Origin: Roseibacillus sp.
GTDB taxonomy: Bacteria; Verrucomicrobiota; Verrucomicrobiia; Verrucomicrobiales; Akkermansiaceae
DNA: 43,895 nt
Direction: 5' to 3'
Assembly: GCA_002709915.1 (NCBI GenBank)
Contig: PARF01000024.1
Span: forward strand, 1 to 43,895
A program made the position numbers and the translations under genes. Shown one piece after another: positions 10,201-17,789 of this stretch (positions are counted from its first letter, which is position 1; each line of letters begins with the position of its first letter). The notes under the pieces are model-generated. The model was not told where the DNA came from, ran no database searches, and saw only the letters and a list, made by a program, of their open reading frames with translations.

Positions 10201-10415
10201 ACGACAACCTCAAGGATACCTTTCCCCGGATCCAGAACAAGATCGGTATTAACCGGGGGAGCTGGGATCCGGGCGGCCGGCATGCCAATGCTGGAGGCCG
10301 TGTGGTCTCCACCACCCTTTCGGTCCTCAGTCTGGAGGTCTACTACCGCCTCCTGCCCATGTATGGATTCCGGGGCGCAAGGGACTTGCCTGACGCCAAG
10401 AAGAGAGGGCAGTAG
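7260..10415 (+). CDS. Membrane protein: PD40 beta-propeller, TM pair including a TonB-like helix, acidic linker, C-terminal squalene-cyclase-like toroid
   Basis: Paralog of the upstream gene. N-terminal TM, PD40 blades (NERGPAFSHDGKYLYFSSDREGGQGGDDIYVARWDG), TM WWILLGLLALAALPYLL, TM SAAVHLVILLLLMVWLIAKEVG, Glu/Pro-rich linker, then AIGAALEWLARNQEGDGRWD...SLEVYYRLLPMYGF. Confidence 0.85.
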   Translation: MAMSEPEKQRSEEVPVSKARWLLPLASLAVMLGIGLLLHGKLRDEIWSYFTDDQGTRVEVQDGKERYILWQDPRQNLFEEQGSTVGPDPVNQASERLEAAFSPDGIRMILVRNDPETNRADLYQSTWNGRIWTRPAGMASLNTASNERGPAFSHDGKYLYFSSDREGGQGGDDIYVARWDGHKWTGVMALGTTINSPARETGPAPTADGKRLYFSSNRAGGNDIFVAQRLEEAPLLVSKPDGEQALEADSERASAQTKNTLRDSAAPPLPQFGNANAAGNLNSSAEDLQTALTQQGDHVFLASDRDRSNEIGFGVYFSRVIDGEALPPERVDLYLNEGNVTDPAVRMEGFDLLFSTKPEVESGNAGFKLYRSTTREVVGYTSLERWESFKELMEDIGWWILLGLLALAALPYLLESWQDLTNLFHKCLAGSAAVHLVILLLLMVWLIAKEVGGEEPQSPEITVSIEALMEEEIALESEPEQAEIAETRELVMTEKFESDFKIPVFRPEENTKVVPVVTQTSRSSLVPSVRPSRLNESESEQEQTQPTKELSVLTALPETFLPEPEDPTLEEEQGTDQQLAEKPADPADAEFKPTESLDQVQPEQARERAIADTAVENESEVRDVSQPDAAPETTDTGGDTVNPHRGLEALGVPPELDGAGDAITNLLNLPGDGQTNDPLLPDKLATPKNDLDARAITKLMTKRRGRPSPETIEQLGGSDATERAIGAALEWLARNQEGDGRWDMRKHGANGDFDTAGAGLALLCFYGWGETHNKGGKYQDNVKRALEWLLKQQKEDGDLRGGGRMYCHGIAAIALCEAYGFTKDPKLKEPAERAIALIVASQSPSKGGWRYNPANSQGKPSDDSDLSVTAWQYMALHSARLAGLEVSDEPFIGAQKYMTSVSSGTHGGLYAYTGGGPNPAMTASGMFCRQLDLVPPTDPRMAEGAEYLGRHKFNNNPDYYYVYYATLALYQHQGPVWKEWNDNLKDTFPRIQNKIGINRGSWDPGGRHANAGGRVVSTTLSVLSLEVYYRLLPMYGFRGARDLPDAKKRGQ

Positions 10416-10470
10416 GAGAAGTCCTCACACAGAGGCTTCCCCTGCATGAACGCGGTATCGAGCCTCGCGC

Positions 10471-11121
10471 TTAGTGCGCCTTGACCTTGATATTGCGTAC
10501 CCAGAACGGCTGTCCGTGATCTTGGATCGCAATCTTCCCCTTCTCAGCCAGCTTCTTGTTGGGACGCTTCTTGCCCACAAGATCCAGTCCATCCTGAACC
10601 TTCTTCCCGTTGAGAACCACGGTAAGCTTGTTGTCCTTGAGGGTCACCACCATCCGATTCCATTCACCTGGCTTCTTGGCGGCATTGACAAGCGGCCCCG
10701 CGGTCTGAATCACACCACCCAGGTCGTGCGGCCCGAGCTTCTTCTTTCCGAAACAGTCGAGGATCTGCACTTCGAAGCCGTGCGCGGTAGCATCCGACTC
10801 GTCATAGATGCGAAAGTAGAGACCGGAATTTCCACCCTTGGGGTGCTTATACTCGAAATCGATGGTGAAGTCCTTGTAATCCTCCTTGAGCCACAAGTAG
10901 GACCCATAACGCGTCCAACCCCTCTCACCCGGACGCGGATCGAGGTAGAGAGACCCATCCTCCTGGATTTTCCAGTTTCCCTTCGTCTTGATATTGGAGA
11001 GGTCCTTCCCGTCATAGATGGTCTTGAACTCGTGGTGGTCGGCTAGGACACAGGTCCCCGGGATAAGAGCGGCAACAAGGGCGAGAAGAACTGGTTTCAT
11101 GATCCTTCGAGCTAGCAACAA
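10471..11121 (-). CDS. DUF1080 (3-keto-disaccharide hydrolase-like / LamG-fold) secreted protein
   Basis: Signal peptide, then FKTIYDGKDLSNIKTKGNWKIQEDGSLYLDP and YKDFTIDFEYKHPKGGNSGLYFRIYDESDATAHGFEVQILD, typical of DUF1080. Confidence 0.88.
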   Translation of the reverse strand: MLLARRIMKPVLLALVAALIPGTCVLADHHEFKTIYDGKDLSNIKTKGNWKIQEDGSLYLDPRPGERGWTRYGSYLWLKEDYKDFTIDFEYKHPKGGNSGLYFRIYDESDATAHGFEVQILDCFGKKKLGPHDLGGVIQTAGPLVNAAKKPGEWNRMVVTLKDNKLTVVLNGKKVQDGLDLVGKKRPNKKLAEKGKIAIQDHGQPFWVRNIKVKAH

Positions 11122-11345
11122 ATCCGTGAGCCCCGAAAGCAGAAACTGCCCCCCGATCCGATGACAGAGAGCGAAATCCGCTGTCTTCCCTAGCCTTATT
11201 CTAGTCCCACGTGGCTCTCATGGTTCTACTCTCTTTGGCCCCATCTCTGACCGGGTGGGGAAACCCCGCCCCGGATGCCCCAAAAGTGCTCTCCTGACAA
11301 TCCTTTGCCGCCAGTCTACCTTCTGGAATTGAGGAACCTACGCTC

Positions 11346-12587
11346 TCAGGATCCAAAGGACCAGAGAGTGAGCCGATTGAGGTCCTTGATAAGAATCTTG
11401 CTGTCGAGAAGGACCGGGGGAGCCCAGGTCTGGTCAGGGGCCACCCGGTAGACCGCCCGGGCCTGGTAAGCCGCCGGGTCAGCCGCAATGATGCGGAGCT
11501 CCCCATTGGCCCGGAGGGCCGCCACATGACCCTCGAGGGCGAGAAAGGCCACGTTCTGCCCAACCCTCCCTTCACTGAGCCAGCGGATCGTCCCATCCCG
11601 GGGATCGAGACAGAAAATCTGCCCCATCTTGAAATGTGACATTCCATAGAGGTGATCCCCGTTGATGACCGCCGTGCTCATGTCGAGTGCCACCTTGCGC
11701 TGGTGCCAGAGGCGGTTCACCGACCACTTGCCGTCCTTCAGGAGAGGCTCCAGGCACTTGATGCCCCGGTTCTCTCCCCCGAGCAGGATCCGTCCCTTAT
11801 GGAAGACTGGCGTAGGCATGTTCTGATTATGACTCCGGTGGGGGGCGGGATACTCCCAGAGCAACTTCCCGGTCCTGCTTTCCACTCCTACAAGGGCCTC
11901 ATGGTTCCACTGCACCACCTGTCGCACTCCCGCGATCTCCACAAGAAGCGGTGAGGAATACGAGGTGCCATGCTCCCCCTGCTTCCACACTTCCCGGCCC
12001 GATTTCACGTCAAAGGCCATGAGCGCACCCGCCTCGTCATTGCCGAGGTGCACGATGAGGCGTTCCCCATCCACGATGGGCGAGGTGGAGACGCCCCAGT
12101 TGGGCTGGTTTCCCTTCTCCCACTTTCCCCGGTAATCCTTGCGCCAGAGCAGGCTGCCACTTTCCACGTCCCAGGCGTGGATCATCCCGGTGATACTCAG
12201 AGTAAAAAGGCGGCCATCGGCCATCACCGGACAGGACTTCGGACCTTTCCCATGACGCTCTCCTCCCCCTCCAATCTTGAAAGGGTTCGGGTAACTCTTG
12301 CGCCAGATCTGTTTTCCACTCGCCAGATCAACACACCAGACCACCTCTTCTTCTCCCTGGCGGGCATGTTGGTAGACCCGCTGCCCCTCGACCAAGGGCG
12401 TGCCGTAGCCTGCTCCAACCTCTACGCTCCACTCCTTCTTCAATTGTTTCGGCCAACGGGCCGGAATCTTGAAATGCTCTACCCAGCCGTCACGATGGGG
12501 ACCCAGCAGCCCGGACCACACCAGTTCGGCAGCAGGGGCGAATGGAATGAAGAGCACTGTAAGTGCGAGCGTAAGGAAAGGTCTCAT
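11346..12587 (-). CDS. PQQ-binding-like (BamB-type) beta-propeller secreted protein
   Basis: Signal peptide and repeats such as VVWCVDLASGKQIWRKSYPNPF, HAWDVESGSLLWRKDYRGKWE and MAFDVKSGREVWKQGEHGT. Confidence 0.88.
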   Translation of the reverse strand: MRPFLTLALTVLFIPFAPAAELVWSGLLGPHRDGWVEHFKIPARWPKQLKKEWSVEVGAGYGTPLVEGQRVYQHARQGEEEVVWCVDLASGKQIWRKSYPNPFKIGGGGERHGKGPKSCPVMADGRLFTLSITGMIHAWDVESGSLLWRKDYRGKWEKGNQPNWGVSTSPIVDGERLIVHLGNDEAGALMAFDVKSGREVWKQGEHGTSYSSPLLVEIAGVRQVVQWNHEALVGVESRTGKLLWEYPAPHRSHNQNMPTPVFHKGRILLGGENRGIKCLEPLLKDGKWSVNRLWHQRKVALDMSTAVINGDHLYGMSHFKMGQIFCLDPRDGTIRWLSEGRVGQNVAFLALEGHVAALRANGELRIIAADPAAYQARAVYRVAPDQTWAPPVLLDSKILIKDLNRLTLWSFGS

Positions 12588-12719
12588 GGCCCTTTTTTCC
12601 TAGGACATCTGCTCCCCCGGGGCGAGTTTCAAGTTTCTACGGTAGGCCGACTAACGAAAAGAGCTGCAATATACTCTTTTGCCTTCGGCTTGCCGCCCGG
12701 GCTGGGGCAGGATGTCTCC

Positions 12720-13400
12720 ATGATCAGGAACGCCCTGGCCCTCCTCTCACTCGTTCTCACGGTTCTTCCCCTCGCACAAGCCGGTGAGTTCGAGGACCTC
12801 TTCCCCAAGGACGGTATTCCCAAGGGCTGGGTGGTGCGAGCTTGGTCTGATGTCTCAAAGCCGGGCCCAGAGGGCGCCCAATGGGTGGTAGAAAAGGGAG
12901 TCCTGAACGGAGGCGGAGCCCGGGGATCCTGGCTGATCAGTGAAGCGGAATACTCTGACCTCGAATTGCACTTCGAGTTCAAGCTCGGTCCCCAGGGAAA
13001 CAGTGGTTGTGCCCTGCGCTCTCCGGTCTCTGGAGACCCGGCCTTCGACGGCTTGGAGTTACAGATGGCAGACTATCGCTACAATACCAAAGCCACGGAG
13101 TCCGAACTGACGGGGGGAATCTACCGCGCCCTCCCACCCAGGAAGCAGGTCTACAAGCCGGAAAAGTGGAACCGCTACGAGATCAGCCTTACTGGGTCGC
13201 AGGTCAAAGTTGTCCTCAACGGAACGGTGATCCTTGATCATGACCTTTCAAGGGAAGATACCATTATCAAGAGGCACAACGGCAAGGATGCTCCGGCGCT
13301 CCGGGATCGTCCTCGCAAGGGCCGTATCGGCTTCCAGAACCTCAGCCGTGGAGGCTCCCCCGTCCTGATCCGCAACGCTCGAATCAGGACGGCAAAGTAG
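12720..13400 (+). CDS. DUF1080 family secreted protein
   Basis: Start placed at 12720 (MIRNALALLSLVLTVLPLAQAGEFEDLFPKDGIPKGWVVRAW), where a signal peptide begins. The track ORF 11970..13400 has a non-coding-like N-terminal extension. YSDLELHFEFKLGPQGNSGCALRSPVSGDPAFDGLELQMAD fits DUF1080. Confidence 0.85.
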   Translation: MIRNALALLSLVLTVLPLAQAGEFEDLFPKDGIPKGWVVRAWSDVSKPGPEGAQWVVEKGVLNGGGARGSWLISEAEYSDLELHFEFKLGPQGNSGCALRSPVSGDPAFDGLELQMADYRYNTKATESELTGGIYRALPPRKQVYKPEKWNRYEISLTGSQVKVVLNGTVILDHDLSREDTIIKRHNGKDAPALRDRPRKGRIGFQNLSRGGSPVLIRNARIRTAK

Positions 13401-13417
13401 CCCATCTCTTCTCTCGA

Positions 13418-14257
13418 ATGAACTCCCTTCCTATTGGCGTATTTGACTCGGGCATCGGCGGACTGACAGTCGTCAACGCCATCCAGAAGCACCTCCCCAA
13501 CGAGGATATTGTCTACGTTGGAGATACCGCCCGGGTGCCATACGGCTCCCGAAGTCCGGGCACCGTCACCGACTACGCAACTCAGATTGCGACTTATCTT
13601 GAGGAATCGGGTGTGAAGGAGATTCTCATTGCCTGTAACACAGCTTCAGCAGTTGCGCTCGAGACCGTAGCCACCAAGACCACCCTCCCAGTCTCCGGAG
13701 TCATCGTCCCCGGGGCCGAGGCCGCGGTGGAACTCAACGAATCCGGGCCCATCGGGGTCATGGCCACCCGCGCTACCATTACGAGTGGCGCCTACCAACA
13801 TGCCATCCAGCAAATCCAGCCCAGCGTCGAGGTGATATCCGTTGCTACCCCTCTTCTGGTCCCTCTGATCGAGGAGGACTGCATGGATGAGCCTTTTACA
13901 TTTGAAGTGCTGCAGCACTACGTCCGTCCCTCCCGTCTTGGCGAATGCGACTCTCTCATTCTGGGTTGCACCCACTATCCGCTGCTGGCGGACCAGATTT
14001 CCAAAGTCTTTGGAAAGCCCGTAGCAGATACCCCAACCGCCACCGCTCTTGCCCTCGCTAAGAATCTGGATCAGCGTAATGCCCGCAACGCACCTGCCCG
14101 GGAAGGCTCTCTCTCCATTCTCCTGACCGACGACGCAGACCGTTCTCTCGGAATCGTTTCACGTCGTCTGGGAGTGCGCATCACGGAAACGAAAAAGATC
14201 GACCTCTCCGAACTCGTCGCTCCAAAAATCCAATCGTCAGACTCATCCAGCGCATGA
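13418..14257 (+). CDS. murI: Glutamate racemase
   Basis: IGVFDSGIGGLTVVNAIQKHLPNEDIVYVGDTARVPYGSRSPGTV, LIACNTASAVAL and LILGCTHYPLL are signature MurI motifs. Confidence 0.97.
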   Translation: MNSLPIGVFDSGIGGLTVVNAIQKHLPNEDIVYVGDTARVPYGSRSPGTVTDYATQIATYLEESGVKEILIACNTASAVALETVATKTTLPVSGVIVPGAEAAVELNESGPIGVMATRATITSGAYQHAIQQIQPSVEVISVATPLLVPLIEEDCMDEPFTFEVLQHYVRPSRLGECDSLILGCTHYPLLADQISKVFGKPVADTPTATALALAKNLDQRNARNAPAREGSLSILLTDDADRSLGIVSRRLGVRITETKKIDLSELVAPKIQSSDSSSA

Positions 14258-16122
14258 AGCCCTTTGTTATTACCTTGCTGGTATTACTCCCCTTTTGCCT
14301 CTCCGCGCGGGAAGCCCCTAATCTGGTTCTTATCTTTATCGATGATATGGGCTATGGCGACATTGGCCCCTACGGATCCAAACTCAATCATACACCAAAC
14401 CTCGATCGGATGGCACGGGAAGGTCGAAAGCTCACCAGCTTCTACGCTGCTCCGGTGTGCTCGGCCTCGCGCGCGCAATTAATGACCGGCTGTTACGCGC
14501 CCCGCGTCGGCGTACCCGGCGTATTTTTTCCGGCCGGACGTCACGGGCTGAACCCGGAAGAGCACACCGTTGCGGACTACCTTAAGGAACTCGGCTACGC
14601 CACCATGTGTGTGGGCAAGTGGCATCTTGGAGATCAACGGGAATTCTTGCCCACGCGCCACGGCTTTGACGGCTACTTCGGTATTCCATACTCCAATGAC
14701 ATGGGCCGTACTGCCACAGTGAACGGCAAGCGCGTTCATCCCCTTATGCGGGATGAAAAGGTAGCAGAGCTCCTCGAGGATGAAGGTCAGCGACGCGTCA
14801 CCCGCGAATATACCGAGGCCGCCGTGCAATTCATGGAGGCCAGTAATAAGGAGGGCAGGAACTTTTTCCTCTACCTGCCTCACACCGCCATGCATGTGCC
14901 CCTGTATCCTCATCCCGATTTCTCCGGTAAATCCAGAAATGGCACCTATGGCGACTGGGTGGAGGAAGTCGACTGGAGTGTCGGACAGGTGCTCAACGCC
15001 TTGGAGCGAATGGAGGTCGCACAGAACACTCTAGTTCTCTTTACCAGTGATAATGGCCCGTGGGCTTCCAAGGGCAAGGCCGGCGGCGTATCTGGCCCCT
15101 TGCGCGGGAGCAAGGGTTGCACCCTCGAAGGAGGTGTGCGCGAACCCACAATCGTATGGTGGCCCGGCACCATTGCTCCCGGCACTGAATCTGCCGGCAT
15201 CGCAGGAACTACTGATGTGCTCCCCACTTTTGTTTCACTGGCTGGTGGCAAGGTTAAGAAAGACATTCACATCGACGGCATGGATGTTTCGGCTTGGATG
15301 CTCGGTAAAACCGAGACCTCCCCACGGAATACCTGGCATTATTTTCAGGGATCGAGATTGCAAGCGATCCGGCAGGGGCCGTGGAAACTGGCACTCACAG
15401 CCCAATCCCTCGGCATGGGAATACGCCAGCGCGATCCGGACCTCGCCAAGGGGAGGCGCCTCTACAATCTGGAAACCGAAATAGGAGAGCTGACTGACCT
15501 CGCCGAAGAGCACCCGGAGATTGTGAATAAACTGGAAGTGCTGGCGGAGCAGATGACCTCAGATATTAACGCCCATAAACGCCCAGCGGCCACAGTGTCC
15601 AATCCGGTAACTCTCTATCCCACCACCACCCGCAAGCAACCTGCCAGGAAGGCAAGGAAACCCATCAACTGGGATAACATCAGACTGGGCGACACCCACG
15701 ACAGCTCGTCTCTACTCGATATGGCCGGAAAGCCTTTCCGTATTAAGGCCAAGGTGAAAATTGAGTCCGGCAAAAAAGCCCATGGTATCATCGTGGCTCA
15801 TGGGGGCTCCGCGGCGGGTTACGCCCTCTACGCTACAAATGGGAATTTTGTTTTTGCCGTTCGCCTCGGCACAAATACCGTCCAGAAGATTGCTCTCGGC
15901 TCACAAGAAGAACACATCGAGGTCATGGCCTCTCTTGCCAGAGAAAAAATCTCGATCCAGATTGGCCAGAAATTGGTGGAAGTAACATCACGCGGGCTCC
16001 TGAAAAGACACCCTCAGGAGAGCCTTTGCATCGGACATGATGACGGCAATCCGGTAGACTCTGATGCCCCGAACAGTCGTATAAACGGCTCGCTCGAGAC
16101 CTTGAAGGTGACTAACAGATAA
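14254..16122 (+). CDS. Sulfatase (arylsulfatase A-like, Cys-type) with an extra C-terminal beta-sandwich-like region
   Basis: NLVLIFIDDMGYGDIGPYG, FGly-type motif CSASRAQLMTG, GKWHLG. C-terminal ~150 aa (FRIKAKVKIESGKKAHGIIVAHGG...GSLETLKV) looks LamG-like. The start overlaps the murI stop as ATGA. Confidence 0.93.
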   Translation: MKPFVITLLVLLPFCLSAREAPNLVLIFIDDMGYGDIGPYGSKLNHTPNLDRMAREGRKLTSFYAAPVCSASRAQLMTGCYAPRVGVPGVFFPAGRHGLNPEEHTVADYLKELGYATMCVGKWHLGDQREFLPTRHGFDGYFGIPYSNDMGRTATVNGKRVHPLMRDEKVAELLEDEGQRRVTREYTEAAVQFMEASNKEGRNFFLYLPHTAMHVPLYPHPDFSGKSRNGTYGDWVEEVDWSVGQVLNALERMEVAQNTLVLFTSDNGPWASKGKAGGVSGPLRGSKGCTLEGGVREPTIVWWPGTIAPGTESAGIAGTTDVLPTFVSLAGGKVKKDIHIDGMDVSAWMLGKTETSPRNTWHYFQGSRLQAIRQGPWKLALTAQSLGMGIRQRDPDLAKGRRLYNLETEIGELTDLAEEHPEIVNKLEVLAEQMTSDINAHKRPAATVSNPVTLYPTTTRKQPARKARKPINWDNIRLGDTHDSSSLLDMAGKPFRIKAKVKIESGKKAHGIIVAHGGSAAGYALYATNGNFVFAVRLGTNTVQKIALGSQEEHIEVMASLAREKISIQIGQKLVEVTSRGLLKRHPQESLCIGHDDGNPVDSDAPNSRINGSLETLKVTNR

Positions 16123-16145
16123 TTATCCCAGTTCGTAGAACTGGC

Positions 16146-17432
16146 TCATTCCCCCACCTCTTTTACGGCCTCGCCAAGCGCCGTGCATGCCCCGGCAATC
16201 TCCTCCTCCGTACTACACAGGGGAGGCATCATGACAATTGTATCCCTGACCGGGCGAGTGAGCAACCCGTGGGCACGAGCGGCGGCACACACCCGCTCTC
16301 CCATTCGCTCCCTGTCAGAAAAGCGTTCACCACTCTCTTTCCGCAACTCGAGCCCGGCAATAAGACCACATTGACGCACCTCGTGAACGGAAGGATGCGC
16401 GATCGCCTTTAATCCCTGCGCGAGAGCCTCGGCCCTTGCAGGAAGCTTATCCAGCAAGCGGTCTTCCTCGAAGACCCTGAGACTCTCAAGAGCCACCGCA
16501 CAACCAAGCTGATTCGCCGTATAACTATGTCCGTAGTTAAGCGTCCTCTCCCGTCCCCCCAGAAACGCATCGAAAACCCGGCCTGTCGTCAGAGTTGCCG
16601 CAAGGGGGAGGTAGCCACCGGTGAGTCCCTTAGCCAGGCAGAGAAAATCCGGAATCACCTCTTCCTGCTGACAGGCAAACATGGTCCCGGTGCGACCAAA
16701 ACCAGTCATAACCTCGTCAAGAATCAGGTGCACTCCGTGTTCATCACACCACGAACGGATCTCGGCCAGTTGGCCCTCTGGCCACGGTCTCATTTCGTTC
16801 ACTCCCTGAATGAGAGGCTCCAAGACGATTGCTGCAGCCCGATCCACCTCATCACCCGGGAGAGCACGCAGATCTGCAAGAGAATTCACTCTGGTAACAG
16901 GAAACCCAAAGCTTCGGAAGCGGTCGAAAAAAACCGATACTCCTCCCAGCGATGCCGCTCCGATGGTGTCTCCATGATATGCATTCTCAAACGCGATAAA
17001 TCCCACGCGCTTAGGTTCACCAGATTGCTGCCGGAACTGAATTGCCATCTTCACCGCGACCTCTATGGCAGTTGACCCATCATCAGAAAAAAAGACCCGC
17101 TCCAAGCTACCGGATGGGAAAAATGCCGTCAGCCTCTTTGCCAGTTCAGCAGCCCGTGGATTGCCGAACCCCAGGAACGAGGTATGGGCTACCTCATCGA
17201 GCTGCGCCCTCAGGGCCGCATCGAGCCGGGGATGACGATGGCCATGAATATTAGTCCAGATACTGGAGTTCCCATCAAAGTAACGTCTCTCCTCCGCATC
17301 AAACAACCACGGGCCTTCTCCTCTGATAAGAATGAGCTCTTCTCGTTCACTCGCCCATTCCGCATGCTGGGTAAAAGGATGCCAGCAATGTCGCCGATCC
17401 CATGAGCGCCAATTATGACCGGAGTCCGTCAA
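16146..17432 (-). CDS. bioA: Adenosylmethionine-8-amino-7-oxononanoate aminotransferase
   Basis: WDRRHCWHPFTQHAEW, GPWLFDAEERRYFDGNSSIWTNIHGHRHP and LILDEVMTGFGRTGTMFACQQEEVIPDFLCLAKGLTGGYLPLAAT are BioA hallmarks. The start codon appears to be TTG. Confidence 0.95.
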   Translation of the reverse strand: MTDSGHNWRSWDRRHCWHPFTQHAEWASEREELILIRGEGPWLFDAEERRYFDGNSSIWTNIHGHRHPRLDAALRAQLDEVAHTSFLGFGNPRAAELAKRLTAFFPSGSLERVFFSDDGSTAIEVAVKMAIQFRQQSGEPKRVGFIAFENAYHGDTIGAASLGGVSVFFDRFRSFGFPVTRVNSLADLRALPGDEVDRAAAIVLEPLIQGVNEMRPWPEGQLAEIRSWCDEHGVHLILDEVMTGFGRTGTMFACQQEEVIPDFLCLAKGLTGGYLPLAATLTTGRVFDAFLGGRERTLNYGHSYTANQLGCAVALESLRVFEEDRLLDKLPARAEALAQGLKAIAHPSVHEVRQCGLIAGLELRKESGERFSDRERMGERVCAAARAHGLLTRPVRDTIVMMPPLCSTEEEIAGACTALGEAVKEVGE

Positions 17433-17758
17433 GGAGCCTCCTTTCCCTCTCCTCTCTCGTTAGCCATATCCTCAAGTTTTTTATCAATTTTTTTGATCAA
17501 CTCCCAGGGACAACGACCACGCTGGTATTTACGCCAGAGAACTTCACGCAGCGATTCCCACTCAGCCCTGTCGATTGGCCGATGCTCCTGCCATTCTTCA
17601 TCTCCTTTCAACTGGGAATGCAACTGCCACGTCGAGGAGTGATGGGAGGCGCGATAAAATCGCACTCCCTCATCTGTTCTTTCTCGCCATGAGTGTCGCT
17701 GCACGCCCTTCCCATACGGACAAGTTTCAAAATCCCAAGAACAAACACGATTTGACAT
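17429..17758 (-). CDS. Uncharacterised small protein overlapping bioA
   Basis: ORF 17429..17824 with probable start at internal Met (MSNRVCSWDFETCPYGKGVQ...). The stop overlaps the bioA TTG start (TTGA), consistent with translational coupling. Confidence 0.6.
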   Translation of the reverse strand: MSNRVCSWDFETCPYGKGVQRHSWRERTDEGVRFYRASHHSSTWQLHSQLKGDEEWQEHRPIDRAEWESLREVLWRKYQRGRCPWELIKKIDKKLEDMANERGEGKEAP

Positions 17759-17789
17759 TTTATCGGTGCGCCCTACAGATCGCCGAGGA

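Noticed and set aside
11970-12719. N-terminal ~250 aa of the track ORF 11970..13400
   Set aside because: Antisense to the PQQ-propeller gene. The real DUF1080 start with signal peptide is at 12720.
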